Shown: positions 31,071 to 40,681, counted from the stretch's first letter. The stretch: DNA of 64,000 nt from Buchnera aphidicola (Brachycaudus tragopogonis) (GCF_964059175.1 NZ_OZ060418.1:579004-643003), one strand, 5' to 3'. Program-made: numbers and translations. Notes: generated by a model from the letters alone, not told the origin.

Positions 31071-32720
31071 TTATCTTATAAAAGATTGATAAAAATGAAT
31101 TAACCCTTCAGTAGAAGAATCATAACGTTTATCTTGAATATTATTTTTTAAATAATTATAAATATTTTGTGATAATTTTTTTCCTATTTCTACCCCCCAT
31201 TGATCAAAACTAAAAATATTTAATATATAACCCTGAACAAAAATTTTATGCTCATATAAAGAAATTAACGCCCCTAATGTATAAGGAGTAATTTTTCGAA
31301 TGAAAAATGAATTTGTAGGTTGGTTTCCTTTACATACATGAAAAGGCAAAATTTTATTAATACTACTTCTATCTTTTGAGGATAATATTAATTCTTTTAA
31401 AACATCATCTTCAGATTTGCCAAATGCCAGTGCTTGAGTTTGAGCTAAAAAATTAGATACTAATTTTGTATGATGATGACCTATATTATTATGTGACAAT
31501 ACTGGAGCAATAAAATCACAAGGAATTAATTTAGTTCCCTGATGTATTAATTGATAAAATGCATGTTGACCATTAGTGCCAGGTTCACCCCAAATAATAG
31601 GACCTGTTTGATAAGATATTTTTTCTCCGTTTCTACTAATTGATTTTCCATTAGATTCCATATTAGACTGTTGAAAATATGCAGAAAAACGATGCATATA
31701 CTGATCATATGGCAATATAGCTTCTGTTTCTGAACCAAAAAAATTAGCATACCAAATGCTAATTAGAGCTAACAATATCGGAATGTTTTTACTATAATCA
31801 GTATCACGAAAATGATTATCCATATCATGAGCACCATCTAAGAATCTCTCAAAGTTATTAAATCCGATTGATAATATAATAGATAAACCTGCTGCAGACC
31901 ATAAAGAAAAACGACCACCAACCCAATCCCAAAATTTAAAAATATTATTAATATGAATTCCAAAATTCAAAGCATTTTTTACATTAGCTGATAAAGCAAA
32001 AAAATGTTTTTCCAAAGTACTAATATCTTTTGTATAACGCAAAAACCATGTTTTTGCGCTATGAGCATTAGTTATGGTTTCATCTGTTGTAAATGTTTTA
32101 GACGCTATCAAGAATAGTGTTTTTTCCGGATCAATTTTTTTTAAAACCTCAGTAATATGAGTACCATCCATATTTGATATATAATGTATATTTAAATGAT
32201 TTTTATATATTCGCAATGCTTCAGTTACCATATAAGGCCCTAAATCCGATCCACCAATACCAATATTAACGATATCAGAAATGGTTTTTCCAGTATAACC
32301 CTTCCATTTTCCATCAATGACACAATTTGAAAAATGTCTCATTTTTTCAAGTTCATTGTTAATTTCGAGCATAATATTAGAATTATTTACTATAATAGGA
32401 GAATTACTTCTATTACGTAGTGCAATATGTAATACAGAACGATCTTCTGTCTTATTGATTTTAAATCCAGAAAACATTTCTTTTATAATAGATTTTACAT
32501 CAGTTTCTCTAGCCAAATTTAATAAATACATTAAAGTATCATCATTAATACGATTTTTTGAAAAATCAATTAATATTTCTTTTTTAAATAAAATAGAAAA
32601 TTTTTTAAATCGATTTATGTCAGATGAAAAAAGATCTTTTAAATGAATATTTTTCATTGTTCTAAAATGATTTTTTAGATCTTGGTAAGCTTTAGTATGA
32701 TCAAAATTAATGTTTTTCAT
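31071..32720 (-). CDS. pgi: Glucose-6-phosphate isomerase
   Basis: Pgi interconverts glucose 6-phosphate and fructose 6-phosphate. The 549 residues equal E. coli Pgi. Conserved blocks include [77 protein letters not shown] and [12 protein letters not shown]. It is upstream of mtlA on the same strand but 150 bases apart, so co-transcription is uncertain. Together with mtlD it feeds sugars into glycolysis. Confidence 0.98.
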   Translation of the reverse strand: MKNINFDHTKAYQDLKNHFRTMKNIHLKDLFSSDINRFKKFSILFKKEILIDFSKNRINDDTLMYLLNLARETDVKSIIKEMFSGFKINKTEDRSVLHIALRNRSNSPIIVNNSNIMLEINNELEKMRHFSNCVIDGKWKGYTGKTISDIVNIGIGGSDLGPYMVTEALRIYKNHLNIHYISNMDGTHITEVLKKIDPEKTLFLIASKTFTTDETITNAHSAKTWFLRYTKDISTLEKHFFALSANVKNALNFGIHINNIFKFWDWVGGRFSLWSAAGLSIILSIGFNNFERFLDGAHDMDNHFRDTDYSKNIPILLALISIWYANFFGSETEAILPYDQYMHRFSAYFQQSNMESNGKSISRNGEKISYQTGPIIWGEPGTNGQHAFYQLIHQGTKLIPCDFIAPVLSHNNIGHHHTKLVSNFLAQTQALAFGKSEDDVLKELILSSKDRSSINKILPFHVCKGNQPTNSFFIRKITPYTLGALISLYEHKIFVQGYILNIFSFDQWGVEIGKKLSQNIYNYLKNNIQDKRYDSSTEGLIHFYQSFIR

Positions 32721-32991
32721 AAAAAATTTATCTCTCTTGAATATATAATAAATATAGTGCTATATTACAAATAAGAATTTTATATTAAGAAATAATTTAA
32801 AAAAATATTGTCTAGCAATTTGTAATTATTTTATTCAAATTTGTATAAATAAAAACATTCTTAATAGCAATATTTTTTCTATAAATATATGTAATAAAAA
32901 TAAAACCCATATTAAAAAATTATTAACTAATAGTAAAAAAACAAGTTAGACACGTAAAAAATAAAAACATTTAGGTTACATAAAAAATAAC

Positions 32992-33546
32992 ATGAATTTT
33001 AGTAAAAAAAATCTTATTTGGATCGACTTAGAAATGACTGGACTAAATCCAAAAATACATCGTATTATTGAAATTGCAACATTAATTACAGATTGTGACT
33101 TAAATATAATTTCAGAAGGTCCAGTAATTCCTATAAAACAAAAAAAAGAAGATATTTTAAAAATGGATAAATGGAACACTGTTATTCATACAAATAGTGG
33201 ATTAATTAAAAAAGTTGAAAATAGTTTATATAATGAACATCAAGCAGAAATAGAAACCATTCTCTTTTTAAAAAAATGGGTACCCATTCAATCATCTCCA
33301 ATATGTGGAAATAGTGTTGGTCAAGATCGAAGATTTTTATTTCAATATATGCCTAAACTAGAAAATTATTTTCATTATCGATGTATAGATGTTAGTACTC
33401 TCAAAGAATTAGCTATTCGTTGGAATCCCACCATTTTTAATAAATTTAAAAAAAAGAACAATCATAGAGCGTTACAAGATATTCATGAATCTATAATGGA
33501 ATTAGATTTTTATAGAAAAAATTTTATAAAATCTCTAAAAAAATAA
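32992..33546 (+). CDS. orn: Oligoribonuclease
   Basis: Orn degrades RNA fragments of two to a few bases and is essential in E. coli. The 184 residues compare with 181. The DEDDh active site is visible: [10 protein letters not shown] with Asp12 and Glu14, [17 protein letters not shown] with the third Asp, and [12 protein letters not shown] with the His and last Asp. As in E. coli, a tRNA-Gly gene follows. The 271-base upstream region shows no clear promoter. Confidence 0.97.
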   Translation: MNFSKKNLIWIDLEMTGLNPKIHRIIEIATLITDCDLNIISEGPVIPIKQKKEDILKMDKWNTVIHTNSGLIKKVENSLYNEHQAEIETILFLKKWVPIQSSPICGNSVGQDRRFLFQYMPKLENYFHYRCIDVSTLKELAIRWNPTIFNKFKKKNNHRALQDIHESIMELDFYRKNFIKSLKK

Positions 33547-33572
33547 CTTTTTTTATAAAAGAAAGCTTGAAA

Positions 33573-33600
33573 AATATATTTTATATATATAAAATATATT
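33573..33600. repeat. 28-bp perfect A/T palindrome after orn
   Basis: Bases 33573-33600 equal their own reverse complement and contain only A and T. TTGAAA at 33567-33572 overlaps its left edge, and with a 17-base spacer TAAAAT at 33590-33595 gives a plausible promoter for tRNA-Gly. The palindrome may also act as the orn terminator. A/T palindromes arise easily by chance in this composition. Confidence 0.4.
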
Positions 33601-33635
33601 CACATTAAAACTATTAATTATCACTTATAAAATTT

Positions 33636-33711
33636 GCGGGAATAGCTCAGTTGGTAGAGTACAACCTTGCCAAGGTTGGGGTCGCGAGTTCGAATCTCGT
33701 TTCCCGCTCCA
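33636..33711 (+). tRNA. tRNA-Gly (GCC)
   Basis: The gene runs from GCGGGAA to TTCCCGC-T-CCA with anticodon GCC in CTTGCCAAG. It is nearly identical to E. coli glyV. The 3' CCA is encoded. E. coli has three tandem copies after orn; only one remains here. Confidence 0.98.
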
Positions 33712-33820
33712 ATCACATCATTAAATAATTGCATTTTAATAAAAAAATTTATTTTATAAAATTAAAAAAAAAATAATTTTCAAGAGAAATATATAAAAAT
33801 AAAAAATAAAAGGAAAAAAT

Positions 33821-34682
33821 ATGAATTGTTATAATTCCTACAAGTGGATAATATTTTTTATTTTTTTAGTCGCATTGCCAATTCAAGCTAATAATAAAAA
33901 AAATATTTTATTAAAAAACAATTCAAAAAAACTGTTTATTTTTAAAAAAAAATAAATTTAATAAAATACATAAGAATAATTTATTAAAAAAAATTATTAT
34001 AGCAATAGATGCAGGACATGGAGGACAAGATCCAGGCGCTATTGGTCATAAAGGATTACAAGAAAAAAAAGTTAATATTGAAATCGCACTTCAAATTAAG
34101 AAATTGCTAAACAATAATAAAATGTTTCATGCAATTCTAACACGTAATAATGACTATTATCTTTCACTTAAAAAAAGAAGACAATTTCTTACAAATAATC
34201 AAATAAATTTATTAATTTCTATTCACGCAGACTCTTCTAAAAAACAATATATATCAGGAGCATCTGTATGGATAATTTCCAATGCTAGAATGAATCGTGA
34301 AATTAATAATTATTTAAAAAATAACAAATCCATAGTATCTTTTTCTAAAAATATTCAAAATATATTTAACCAAAATAAATACGATATATTTTTAAAAAAA
34401 ACTATTCTTGATTTACAGTTTAATAATTTTCGAAAAATAGAGTTAGATTTATCTAAACATATACTTGAACAACTAAAAAAAAATATAAAACTACACAAAA
34501 TACATCCAAATTATGCTAGTTTAGGAATATTAAGTTGTATTAATATACCTTCTATATTAATTGAAACTGGTTTTATTACAAATTTTGTAGAAGAAAAAAA
34601 ACTAAGAACAACAGATTACCAAAACAAAATTGCTCAATCTATTTACTTAGCTTTAAGAAATTATTTTTCAAATTCGACTTAA
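33821..34682 (+). pseudogene. amiB: N-acetylmuramoyl-L-alanine amidase AmiB, one frameshift in poly(A)
   Basis: AmiB cuts the peptide from peptidoglycan during daughter cell separation. The ATG at 33821, after AAAGGAAAAAAT, starts a clear signal peptide (MNCYNSYKWIIFFIF, cleavage near IQA). The frame ends at TAA just after nine A at 33944-33952. With one A fewer the frame continues to the amidase_3 domain: IAIDAGHGGQDPGAIGHKGL with the zinc His and Glu, SIHADSS with the second His, and ILIETGFITN with the catalytic Glu, ending at 34682. The repaired protein has 286 residues against 445 in E. coli and lacks the LysM repeats. An in-frame TTG at 34104 leaves only part of the domain, without the first zinc ligands. 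Confidence 0.85.
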
Positions 34683-34730
34683 CTGTTAAGTATAAAACTG
34701 TTTTTTTTGAAAAAAAAAATATTTATCATT

Positions 34731-34767
34731 TTTAAGCATCTAAAAATATGTATATTAGATGCTTAAA
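34731..34767. terminator. Bidirectional terminator between amiB and rpmE
   Basis: TTTAAGCATCTAA (34731-34743) and TTAGATGCTTAAA (34755-34767) form a perfect 13-bp stem with an 11-base loop. A-rich DNA on one side and T-rich DNA on the other give U tracts in both directions. It lies between convergent genes and probably ends both transcripts. Confidence 0.7.
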
Positions 34768-34776
34768 TAAAAAAAT

Positions 34777-34995
34777 TTATATTATTTTTTTTTTAGTAAG
34801 TTTAAAACGTTTTTTAAATCTTTCAACACGACCTCCAGTATCAATAACTCTTTGCTTTCCTGTATAGAATGGATGACATTTTGCGCATATATCTAAATTT
34901 AAATTATGACTGATAGTAGAAAAAACTTCAACTATGTTTCCACAAGAACAAGTAGCTGTTATCTTAGAATAATGAGGATGGATTTTTTTTTTCAT
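34777..34995 (-). CDS. rpmE: Ribosomal protein bL31 (zinc-binding form)
   Basis: bL31 bridges the two ribosomal subunits. The 72 residues compare with 70 in E. coli. The zinc ligands Cys16 and Cys18 (TCSCGN) and Cys37 and Cys40 ([14 protein letters not shown]) are all kept, so this is the zinc form. [15 protein letters not shown] follows. In E. coli rpmE is also near ftsN and hslVU. It converges with amiB at the terminator described here. Confidence 0.97.
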   Translation of the reverse strand: MKKKIHPHYSKITATCSCGNIVEVFSTISHNLNLDICAKCHPFYTGKQRVIDTGGRVERFKKRFKLTKKKII

Positions 34996-35110
34996 AAAAA
35001 ATTTTTCCTAAATTGATTATAATGTCTACTCTATTATACAATTATTAGTATATTAATAGTAAAAAATTAGTAATATATATTCTTATAGACCAATAATATA
35101 TATAAAATAT

Positions 35111-35365
35111 ATGTATGATGATAAAAATAAAATTAATTCCATGTATTTTAAAAAATACAAAAAAAATAAAAAAAATATAAAATTAAACACATATATACTT
35201 TGCATATTAATATCAATATTTATTTCTTTAATTCATTTAAATGTAAATGTTAAACGTTTATCTAAAAAAGATCATCATTTAACGCAACATAGTAAAAATG
35301 AAAATTTATTACCTCCTAAGCCAAAAGAAAAATGGAAATATATTAAAAAATTAGAAAATTTATAA
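35111..35365 (+). CDS. ftsN: Cell division protein FtsN, reduced to its essential segment
   Basis: FtsN activates septal peptidoglycan synthesis. Only 84 residues remain of about 319. They comprise a basic cytoplasmic tail (about residues 1-27), a membrane helix (about 28-44, YILCILISIFISLIH), a short linker and the end LPPKPKEKWKYIKKLENL. That end aligns with E. coli residues 75-92, the essential E domain, and keeps the counterparts of Trp83, Tyr85 and Leu89. The Gln-rich linker and C-terminal SPOR domain are gone, and no later frame continues them. It lies directly upstream of hslVU, as in E. coli. The motif and synteny make the identity convincing; function of the short form is inferred. 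Confidence 0.85.
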   Translation: MYDDKNKINSMYFKKYKKNKKNIKLNTYILCILISIFISLIHLNVNVKRLSKKDHHLTQHSKNENLLPPKPKEKWKYIKKLENL

Positions 35366-35561
35366 AGCATGATCTTTAAAAAATAAATTTAATTAAATAA
35401 TTAAAAAATATTTCTTTTACATGATTTATTTGAAAAGTAAAAATTAACAATAATTTACTATGTAAAATAAAAATAGCAAATTATATTTTATATAATATAT
35501 TTTTTATGCAAAATTAGAAATGTGTAAAAAATAAAAACGTTATGTTAAAGAGGCTTCTCTT

Positions 35562-36092
35562 GTGACCACAATATTAAGTGTAAGATTAAAAAATAAAGTA
35601 GTAATTGGAGGTGATGGGCAAGCAACTTTAGGCAACACCATTATGAAAAGTAATGTTAAAAAAATTAGATCTCTTTATCGTGGGAAAGTTATTGCTGGTT
35701 TTGCAGGAGGAACTGCAGATGCATTTACTTTATTTGAAATGTTTGAAAAAAAATTGTCGTTATATCAAGGTCAATTACAACGCGCAGCTATTGAATTAGC
35801 AAAAGATTGGCGATCTGATAGAATGCTGCGAAAACTTGAAGCATTATTAGCAGTAGCAGATAAAGAAACATCATTAATTATTACAGGTAATGGAGATGTC
35901 ATACAACCAGAAGATGACTTAATAGCTATAGGATCAGGTGGTTCTTATGCTCAATCTTCTGCTCGAGCATTAATAGACAATACAGATTTAAATGCAAACG
36001 AAATTGTAGAAAAATCATTGAATATTGCAGCAAATATTTGCATTTATACAAATCATACTTTTACTATAAAAGAACTATTTTCAGAAAAATAA
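35562..36092 (+). CDS. hslV: HslV, protease subunit of HslUV
   Basis: HslV is the threonine protease ring of the HslUV heat shock protease. The 176 residues equal E. coli. The start is a GTG with AAAGAGG 10 bases upstream. After Met removal the N-terminal Thr of TTILSVR is the nucleophile. [34 protein letters not shown] and [15 protein letters not shown] match closely. hslU starts 12 bases after the stop; the two form an operon. A heat shock promoter is expected upstream but I cannot identify one with confidence. Confidence 0.97.
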   Translation: MTTILSVRLKNKVVIGGDGQATLGNTIMKSNVKKIRSLYRGKVIAGFAGGTADAFTLFEMFEKKLSLYQGQLQRAAIELAKDWRSDRMLRKLEALLAVADKETSLIITGNGDVIQPEDDLIAIGSGGSYAQSSARALIDNTDLNANEIVEKSLNIAANICIYTNHTFTIKELFSEK

Positions 36093-36103
36093 GGAATATC
36101 TCT

Positions 36104-37435
36104 ATGTCTGAAATGACTCCTCCTCAAATTGTTTCTGAACTTGATAAGTTTATTATTGGTCAAGAAAAAGCAAAAAGAGCTGTGTCTATCGCATTAAGAA
36201 ATCGTTGGCGTCGAATGCAATTAAATAGTGAGCTACGACATGAAATTACACCTAAAAATATTTTAATGATTGGTCCTACAGGAGTAGGAAAAACAGAAAT
36301 CGCAAGACGTTTAGCTAAGTTAGCTAATTCTCCTTTTATTAAAGTAGAGGCAACTAAATTTACTGAAGTAGGATATGTAGGAAAAGAAGTAGATTCAATC
36401 ATTCGCGATTTAACTGATGCTGCAATAAAAATGATACGCATAAAAAATATTGAAAAAAATAAAATACGCGTTGAAGAAATTGTAGAAGAAAGAATATTAG
36501 ATGTATTAGTTCCTAGACCTAATAAAAATTGGACAGAAAATGAAAAAAATGAAAGTTTATTAAATACTATTCAAACATTTCGAAAAAAATTAAGAGAAGG
36601 AGTGTTAGATGAAAAAGAAATAGAAATTAACGTATTAACAACAACTATGGGCGTTGAAATCATGGCTCCGCCAGGAATGGAAGAATTAACCAGTCAATTG
36701 CAATCTTTATTTCAAAATTTAGGAGGACACAAAAAGAATAATCGACGTCTTAAAATTAAAGATGCTATTAAATTATTAACAGAAGAAGAAGCTGCTAAAT
36801 TAATTAATCAAGAAGAGATAAAAAAAGAAGCAATTAATGCAGTAGAACAAAATGGTATAGTTTTTATTGATGAAATCGATAAAATATGCAAAAGAGGTGA
36901 TTCTTCTGGCCCAGACATTTCACGAGAAGGTGTTCAAAGAGATTTACTTCCATTAGTTGAAGGTTGTACTGTGTCTACTAAACATGGAATGGTTAAAACA
37001 GATCATATTTTATTTATCGCATCTGGTGCTTTTCAAACATCTACTCCTTCTGATTTAATTCCTGAATTACAAGGACGGCTTCCAATAAAAGTAGAATTAC
37101 AAGCATTGACTATTGATGATTTTGAAAAAATTTTAACTGAACCTAAAGCATCTATTACCGTACAATATCAAGCACTTATGAAAACAGAAGGTGTTCATAT
37201 AAAATTTACAAAAGAAGGAATACGTAATATTGCAGAAGCTGCTTGGAAAGTTAATGAATCTATGGAAAATATTGGTGCTCGTCGATTACATACTGTATTA
37301 GAAAAGTTAATGGAAGACATATCTTTTAATGCAACTGAAAATCAAGGTAATACTATTACAGTTGATTCAAAATATGTAGGACAGCATTTAGATCAATTGA
37401 TATCTAATGAAGATCTTAGTCGTTTTATTTTATAA
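36104..37435 (+). CDS. hslU: HslU, ATPase subunit of HslUV
   Basis: HslU is the AAA+ unfoldase that feeds proteins to HslV. The ATG at 36104, after AAGGAAT, gives [15 protein letters not shown], which matches the E. coli start, and 443 residues, exactly the E. coli length. An earlier in-frame start at 36038 lies inside hslV and is rejected. The Walker A GPTGVGKT is at residues 57-64, Walker [12 protein letters not shown] follows, then the I domain and the C-terminal DLSRFIL that docks into HslV. Confidence 0.98.
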   Translation: MSEMTPPQIVSELDKFIIGQEKAKRAVSIALRNRWRRMQLNSELRHEITPKNILMIGPTGVGKTEIARRLAKLANSPFIKVEATKFTEVGYVGKEVDSIIRDLTDAAIKMIRIKNIEKNKIRVEEIVEERILDVLVPRPNKNWTENEKNESLLNTIQTFRKKLREGVLDEKEIEINVLTTTMGVEIMAPPGMEELTSQLQSLFQNLGGHKKNNRRLKIKDAIKLLTEEEAAKLINQEEIKKEAINAVEQNGIVFIDEIDKICKRGDSSGPDISREGVQRDLLPLVEGCTVSTKHGMVKTDHILFIASGAFQTSTPSDLIPELQGRLPIKVELQALTIDDFEKILTEPKASITVQYQALMKTEGVHIKFTKEGIRNIAEAAWKVNESMENIGARRLHTVLEKLMEDISFNATENQGNTITVDSKYVGQHLDQLISNEDLSRFIL

Positions 37436-37449
37436 TTAATTTTTTTAAA

Positions 37450-37490
37450 ATATTTATCCATTATAACATCAATCTAAAATGGATGAATAT
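37450..37490 (+). terminator. Hairpin downstream of hslU
   Basis: Bases 37450-37462 (ATATTTATCCATT) pair with 37478-37490 (AATGGATGAATAT) in a 13-bp stem with one G-U pair and a 15-base loop. It starts 15 bases after the hslU stop. A T-rich tract is weak, so it could be a terminator or an RNA end stabiliser. Confidence 0.45.
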
Positions 37491-37540
37491 TTTGATAAAA
37501 AATGAATTTAATATATCAATAAATAATTAAAAAAATAGTA

Positions 37541-37567
37541 TTGAAAAAAAAAAATAAGACCTTATAT
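37541..37567 (+). promoter_or_regulatory. Candidate heat shock (sigma-32) promoter of ibpA
   Basis: TTGAAA (37541-37546), a 13-base spacer and CCTTATAT (37560-37567) resemble the sigma-32 pattern CTTGAAA and CCCCATNT, with two mismatches in the -10. It is about 88 bases before the ibpA ATG. The gene is a heat shock gene in E. coli, so the position makes sense, but the -35 lies in A-rich DNA. Confidence 0.4.
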
Positions 37568-37654
37568 GAAATAAGACAATGTTTTTATCTTTAGAACAAG
37601 TTACTTAAAAATTCAATCTTTTTATAATTAAATATAATTAAGAGGAGTATTTTT

Positions 37655-38146
37655 ATGTCTTATCGCTCTCTTTCATTCATTCCAAATTTTAATGATCATG
37701 ATATTTTTTCAAATAGATTCAATCAAATAGACAAAATGTTTAGTACGTTAACAGGAGAAAAACCTATATCTGATACACCAGCATATAATCTTTATCAAAT
37801 AAATGAAGTAGAATATGAATTAACACTCAATATTCCTGGATATGAAGAAAAAGAATTAGATATATCTGTACATAATAATCAATTATCTATTCAAGGAAGA
37901 AAAGAAAACCAAAAAGAAAATATTAACAATGACAAAAAAGAAATTAGTAAATGGTTGCATAAAGGAATAATATTTAATAATTTTTCTCTAAACTTTAATT
38001 TAGATCATAAAATTAAGGTAAAAAAAGCAGAGTTAAATTTAGGCTTGTTAAAACTACATTTTGAATGCAATATTCCAGAAGAAGAAAAACCTAAAAAAAT
38101 CTCTATTAATATACCAAACGATACTAAAAAAATTGATAAAAAATAA
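37655..38146 (+). CDS. ibpA: Small heat shock protein IbpA
   Basis: IbpA is an alpha-crystallin type chaperone that holds denatured proteins in a refoldable state. The 163 residues exceed E. coli IbpA (137). The N-terminal arm SYRSLSFIPNFNDHDIFSNR is followed by the crystallin domain from TPAYNLYQINEVEYELTL to about residue 140. The C-terminal INIPN corresponds to the I-x-I anchor motif. The extra length is a lysine-rich insertion near KENQKENINNDKKEISK. AGAGGAG lies 7 bases before the ATG. There is only one ibp copy, whereas E. coli has ibpA and ibpB. Confidence 0.94.
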   Translation: MSYRSLSFIPNFNDHDIFSNRFNQIDKMFSTLTGEKPISDTPAYNLYQINEVEYELTLNIPGYEEKELDISVHNNQLSIQGRKENQKENINNDKKEISKWLHKGIIFNNFSLNFNLDHKIKVKKAELNLGLLKLHFECNIPEEEKPKKISINIPNDTKKIDKK

Positions 38147-38192
38147 AATAAAAAATAATGTTACAAACATATCACCATTCTTATTAAAAAAA

Positions 38193-38226
38193 ATCATTGT
38201 ACTTATTTTTATATGAGTACAATGAT
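38193..38226 (+). terminator. Strong hairpin after ibpA
   Basis: ATCATTGTACT (38193-38203) pairs perfectly with AGTACAATGAT (38216-38226), and three further inner pairs are possible with one G-U. It lies 47 bases after the ibpA stop and before fpr. No U tract follows directly. It most likely ends or stabilises ibpA mRNA. Confidence 0.55.
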
Positions 38227-38260
38227 CTGAAAATATTACTATTATTGAGAATAATAAAAA

Positions 38261-39025
38261 ATGAATTCTTGGATTAATGCAGATGTTATAAAAATAAAGA
38301 AATGGACGAATAAAAACTTATTTAGTCTTATTTTAAGAGCCCCTATTGAACCGTTTCATGCAGGACAGTTTACTAAATTAGCTCTATATGATAATAATAC
38401 TGATATTTTTCGAAAAAAAATTCAAAGAGCATACTCATATGTTAATGCTCCTAGCGATAAAAATTTAGAAATTTATATTGTTCGTGTTTTAGATGGAAAA
38501 TTAAGTAATTTATTATACCATCTTCAAGATGGTGACAATGTTTTTATTAAAAAAAAATCATTTGGTTTTTTTACTATAGATGAAATACCTGATTCTGAAA
38601 CTTTATGGATGTTTGCTACAGGAACTGCTATAGGTCCATATTGTTCTATTTTAAAAGAAGGTAAAAATCTTGATAGATTTAATAATATTGTACTAATACA
38701 TGCAGTACGATATCAAAATGAATTAAATTATCTTCCTCTTATGAAAAGCCTTTCTCAAAAGTACAATGGAAAATTAAAAATACAAACTGTTATTAGTCGA
38801 GAGGAAAATAAAAATTCTTTAACTGGTAGAATTCCTTTTTTGATAAATAGTAAAATACTAGAAAAAAAAATTGGTTTATCAATAAATCCTGAAACTTCGC
38901 ATGTCATGTTATGTGGAAATCCTTTTATGGTAAAAGATACATATTTATATCTTAAAAATAATAGAAATATGAAAAAACATTTACGTTGTAAAAAAGGTAA
39001 TATAACAATGGAAAGTTATTGGTAA
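38261..39025 (+). CDS. fpr: Ferredoxin/flavodoxin-NADP reductase
   Basis: Fpr moves electrons between NADPH and flavodoxin or ferredoxin. The 254 residues compare with 248 in E. coli. The FAD-binding motif [11 protein letters not shown] lies near residue 51. The NADPH site [14 protein letters not shown] is near residue 117, and [14 protein letters not shown] follows. The C-terminal ends ITMESYW, as in subclass I bacterial reductases. It can reduce the Fdx encoded at 61.5 kb and support radical SAM enzymes such as HemW (inference). It converges with epmA. Confidence 0.96.
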   Translation: MNSWINADVIKIKKWTNKNLFSLILRAPIEPFHAGQFTKLALYDNNTDIFRKKIQRAYSYVNAPSDKNLEIYIVRVLDGKLSNLLYHLQDGDNVFIKKKSFGFFTIDEIPDSETLWMFATGTAIGPYCSILKEGKNLDRFNNIVLIHAVRYQNELNYLPLMKSLSQKYNGKLKIQTVISREENKNSLTGRIPFLINSKILEKKIGLSINPETSHVMLCGNPFMVKDTYLYLKNNRNMKKHLRCKKGNITMESYW

Positions 39026-39040
39026 ATTATTTCATCAAAT

Positions 39041-40018
39041 TCAACAACGATCTAGCGGAAAAGATATTACTTCGTTAATGTTGTTTTGATCTAAAGCAAG
39101 CATGATCAGTCGATCTAAACCTATTGCCACACCGGAACACGGAGGTAATCCATAAGATAAAGCCTTCAAAAAATAATCATCTATTTTCCGAACAGGTAGA
39201 TTCATAGCGATTCGATTTTTATTATCTTTTAAAAAACGATTCTTCTGTTCATTAACATCTGTTAGTTCATAAAAACCATTTCCTAATTCTATTCCTTTAA
39301 AAAATAATTCAAATCTTTCTGAAATACGAGAATCTTTTACATTAATTGCAGCAAGAGATGCTTGTTCTGCAGGAAAATGATAGACAAATAAAGGTTTTTT
39401 TTTACCAAGATTAGGTTCTATATGTAATGTAAATAATAATTGTATTAATTTGTTTAAATCCTGTTCTAAATGGGTTAAATGATCTAATTTTAATTTTTTA
39501 GATAATTTTTTTAATTCTATCAAGCTAGTATCTAAAGGATCTATTTTAAAAAATTTTATAAATACATTTTGATATGAAATTTTATCTGATTTTGGATATT
39601 TTAAAACTTTTTGAAGCAAATCATTGATCTCTCTCATTAATTTAGTTATAGAATAAAATGGTTGATACCATTCTAAAATAGTAAATTCTGGATTATGATA
39701 TTTACCTAATTCTTCGTTCCTAAAACTATGACAAATTTGATATATAGGTCCACTTTCTGCTGCTAATAAACGTTTCATATGATATTCTGGACTAGTCATT
39801 AACCATAATGTCAACTTATCAACATGATTTAATGAAAAATAATCTGTTTTAAAAGGTACTAAATTCACATCAGTAACTGTTGAACGAGATAAAACAGGTG
39901 TTTCTACTTCTAGAATATTACGTTCTAAAAAAAATAAACGAATATTAGAAATTATTTTTGATCTTTTTATTAAGTTTTTAATTGAAGCACTAGGTTTCCA
40001 AATATTTTTTAAGTTCAT
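39041..40018 (-). CDS. epmA: EF-P-(R)-beta-lysine ligase EpmA
   Basis: EpmA (PoxA/GenX) attaches beta-lysine to elongation factor P, which helps ribosomes through proline runs. The 325 residues equal E. coli. It is a class II lysyl-tRNA synthetase catalytic core without the anticodon-binding domain: motif 2 around RNEELGKYHNPEFTILEWY and motif 3 SGVAIGLDRLIMLAL are clear. PVLSRSTVTDVNL near residue 41 fits EpmA. It diverges from coaD over 116 bases. A partner efp gene is expected elsewhere. Confidence 0.95.
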   Translation of the reverse strand: MNLKNIWKPSASIKNLIKRSKIISNIRLFFLERNILEVETPVLSRSTVTDVNLVPFKTDYFSLNHVDKLTLWLMTSPEYHMKRLLAAESGPIYQICHSFRNEELGKYHNPEFTILEWYQPFYSITKLMREINDLLQKVLKYPKSDKISYQNVFIKFFKIDPLDTSLIELKKLSKKLKLDHLTHLEQDLNKLIQLLFTLHIEPNLGKKKPLFVYHFPAEQASLAAINVKDSRISERFELFFKGIELGNGFYELTDVNEQKNRFLKDNKNRIAMNLPVRKIDDYFLKALSYGLPPCSGVAIGLDRLIMLALDQNNINEVISFPLDRC

Positions 40019-40134
40019 ATCAATTTTCTTTAAAAAATTTATTATTAAACAATGAAAAACATAAGATTTTATCTAATAAAAAAGTTATATATTTAAAAAT
40101 AAGATTTAAATAAACTAGTGAAAAAATAGAATAA

Positions 40135-40635
40135 ATGATGAATAAAACTGCAATATATCCCGGTACATTTGATCCTATTACATATGGACATTTAGATATT
40201 ATAACACGTGCAACAAAAATATTTGATAGTATAACTATTGCAATTTCTAATAATTTGAAAAAAAAACCTATTTTTAATTTAAAAGAACGAATCGAATTAA
40301 CTCGAATAGCTACATTACATCTTAAAAACGTAAAAAAAATACTTGGATTTAATGATTTATTAGCTAATCTAGCAAAAAAAGAAAAGACTAATGTTTTAAT
40401 TAGAGGAGTACGCACAATATTTGATTTTGATTATGAAATAAAATTAGCAGCTATCAATAAACAAATTTATCCAGATTTAGATAGTATTTTCTTACTATCT
40501 TCTAAAGAAGTCTCTTTTATATCTTCTTCTTTTGTTAAAGAAATAGCAAAATATAAAGGTAATACAAAACCATATCTTCCAAAAGAAGTACATTTTGCAT
40601 TATTAAAAAAACTTAAAAATGTTTCTATAAAGTAA
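40135..40635 (+). CDS. coaD: Phosphopantetheine adenylyltransferase
   Basis: CoaD converts 4'-phosphopantetheine and ATP to dephospho-CoA. The 166 residues compare with 159 in E. coli. The nucleotidyltransferase motif AIYPGTFDPITYGH is at the start and SFISSSFVKEIA near residue 130. IRGVRTIFDFDYE is also typical. Two ATG codons stand in tandem at 40135 and 40138; either may be used. A very strong hairpin follows at 40652. Confidence 0.97.
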   Translation: MMNKTAIYPGTFDPITYGHLDIITRATKIFDSITIAISNNLKKKPIFNLKERIELTRIATLHLKNVKKILGFNDLLANLAKKEKTNVLIRGVRTIFDFDYEIKLAAINKQIYPDLDSIFLLSSKEVSFISSSFVKEIAKYKGNTKPYLPKEVHFALLKKLKNVSIK

Positions 40636-40651
40636 TATGTTTTTATATAAG

Positions 40652-40681
40652 ACAATAGAGTGTAATCATACACTCTATTGT
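40652..40681. terminator. Bidirectional terminator between coaD and unknown gene
   Basis: ACAATAGAGTGTA (40652-40664) and TACACTCTATTGT (40669-40681) form a perfect 13-bp stem with the 4-base loop ATCA. It sits 17 bases past the coaD stop, and A-rich DNA follows on the right. It is the strongest hairpin in the window and separates two convergent genes. Confidence 0.75.

Noticed and set aside
33573-33600. A/T palindrome as replication origin or integration site
   Set aside because: No DnaA boxes, direct repeats or mobile genes are nearby; it is better explained as terminator or promoter DNA in an A/T-rich genome.
36038-36103. Longer start for hslU inside hslV
   Set aside because: [10 protein letters not shown] at 36104 equals the E. 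coli start and has a ribosome site; the extension does not match the family.
37551-37577. Direct repeat of AATAAGAC before ibpA as an operator
   Set aside because: Two short A-rich copies at this composition are expected by chance; no regulator is known to bind such a site.
40020-40415. Reverse-strand open frame of 131 codons over coaD
   Set aside because: It overlaps the coaD coding sequence completely and its sequence is the complement of conserved CoaD motifs.
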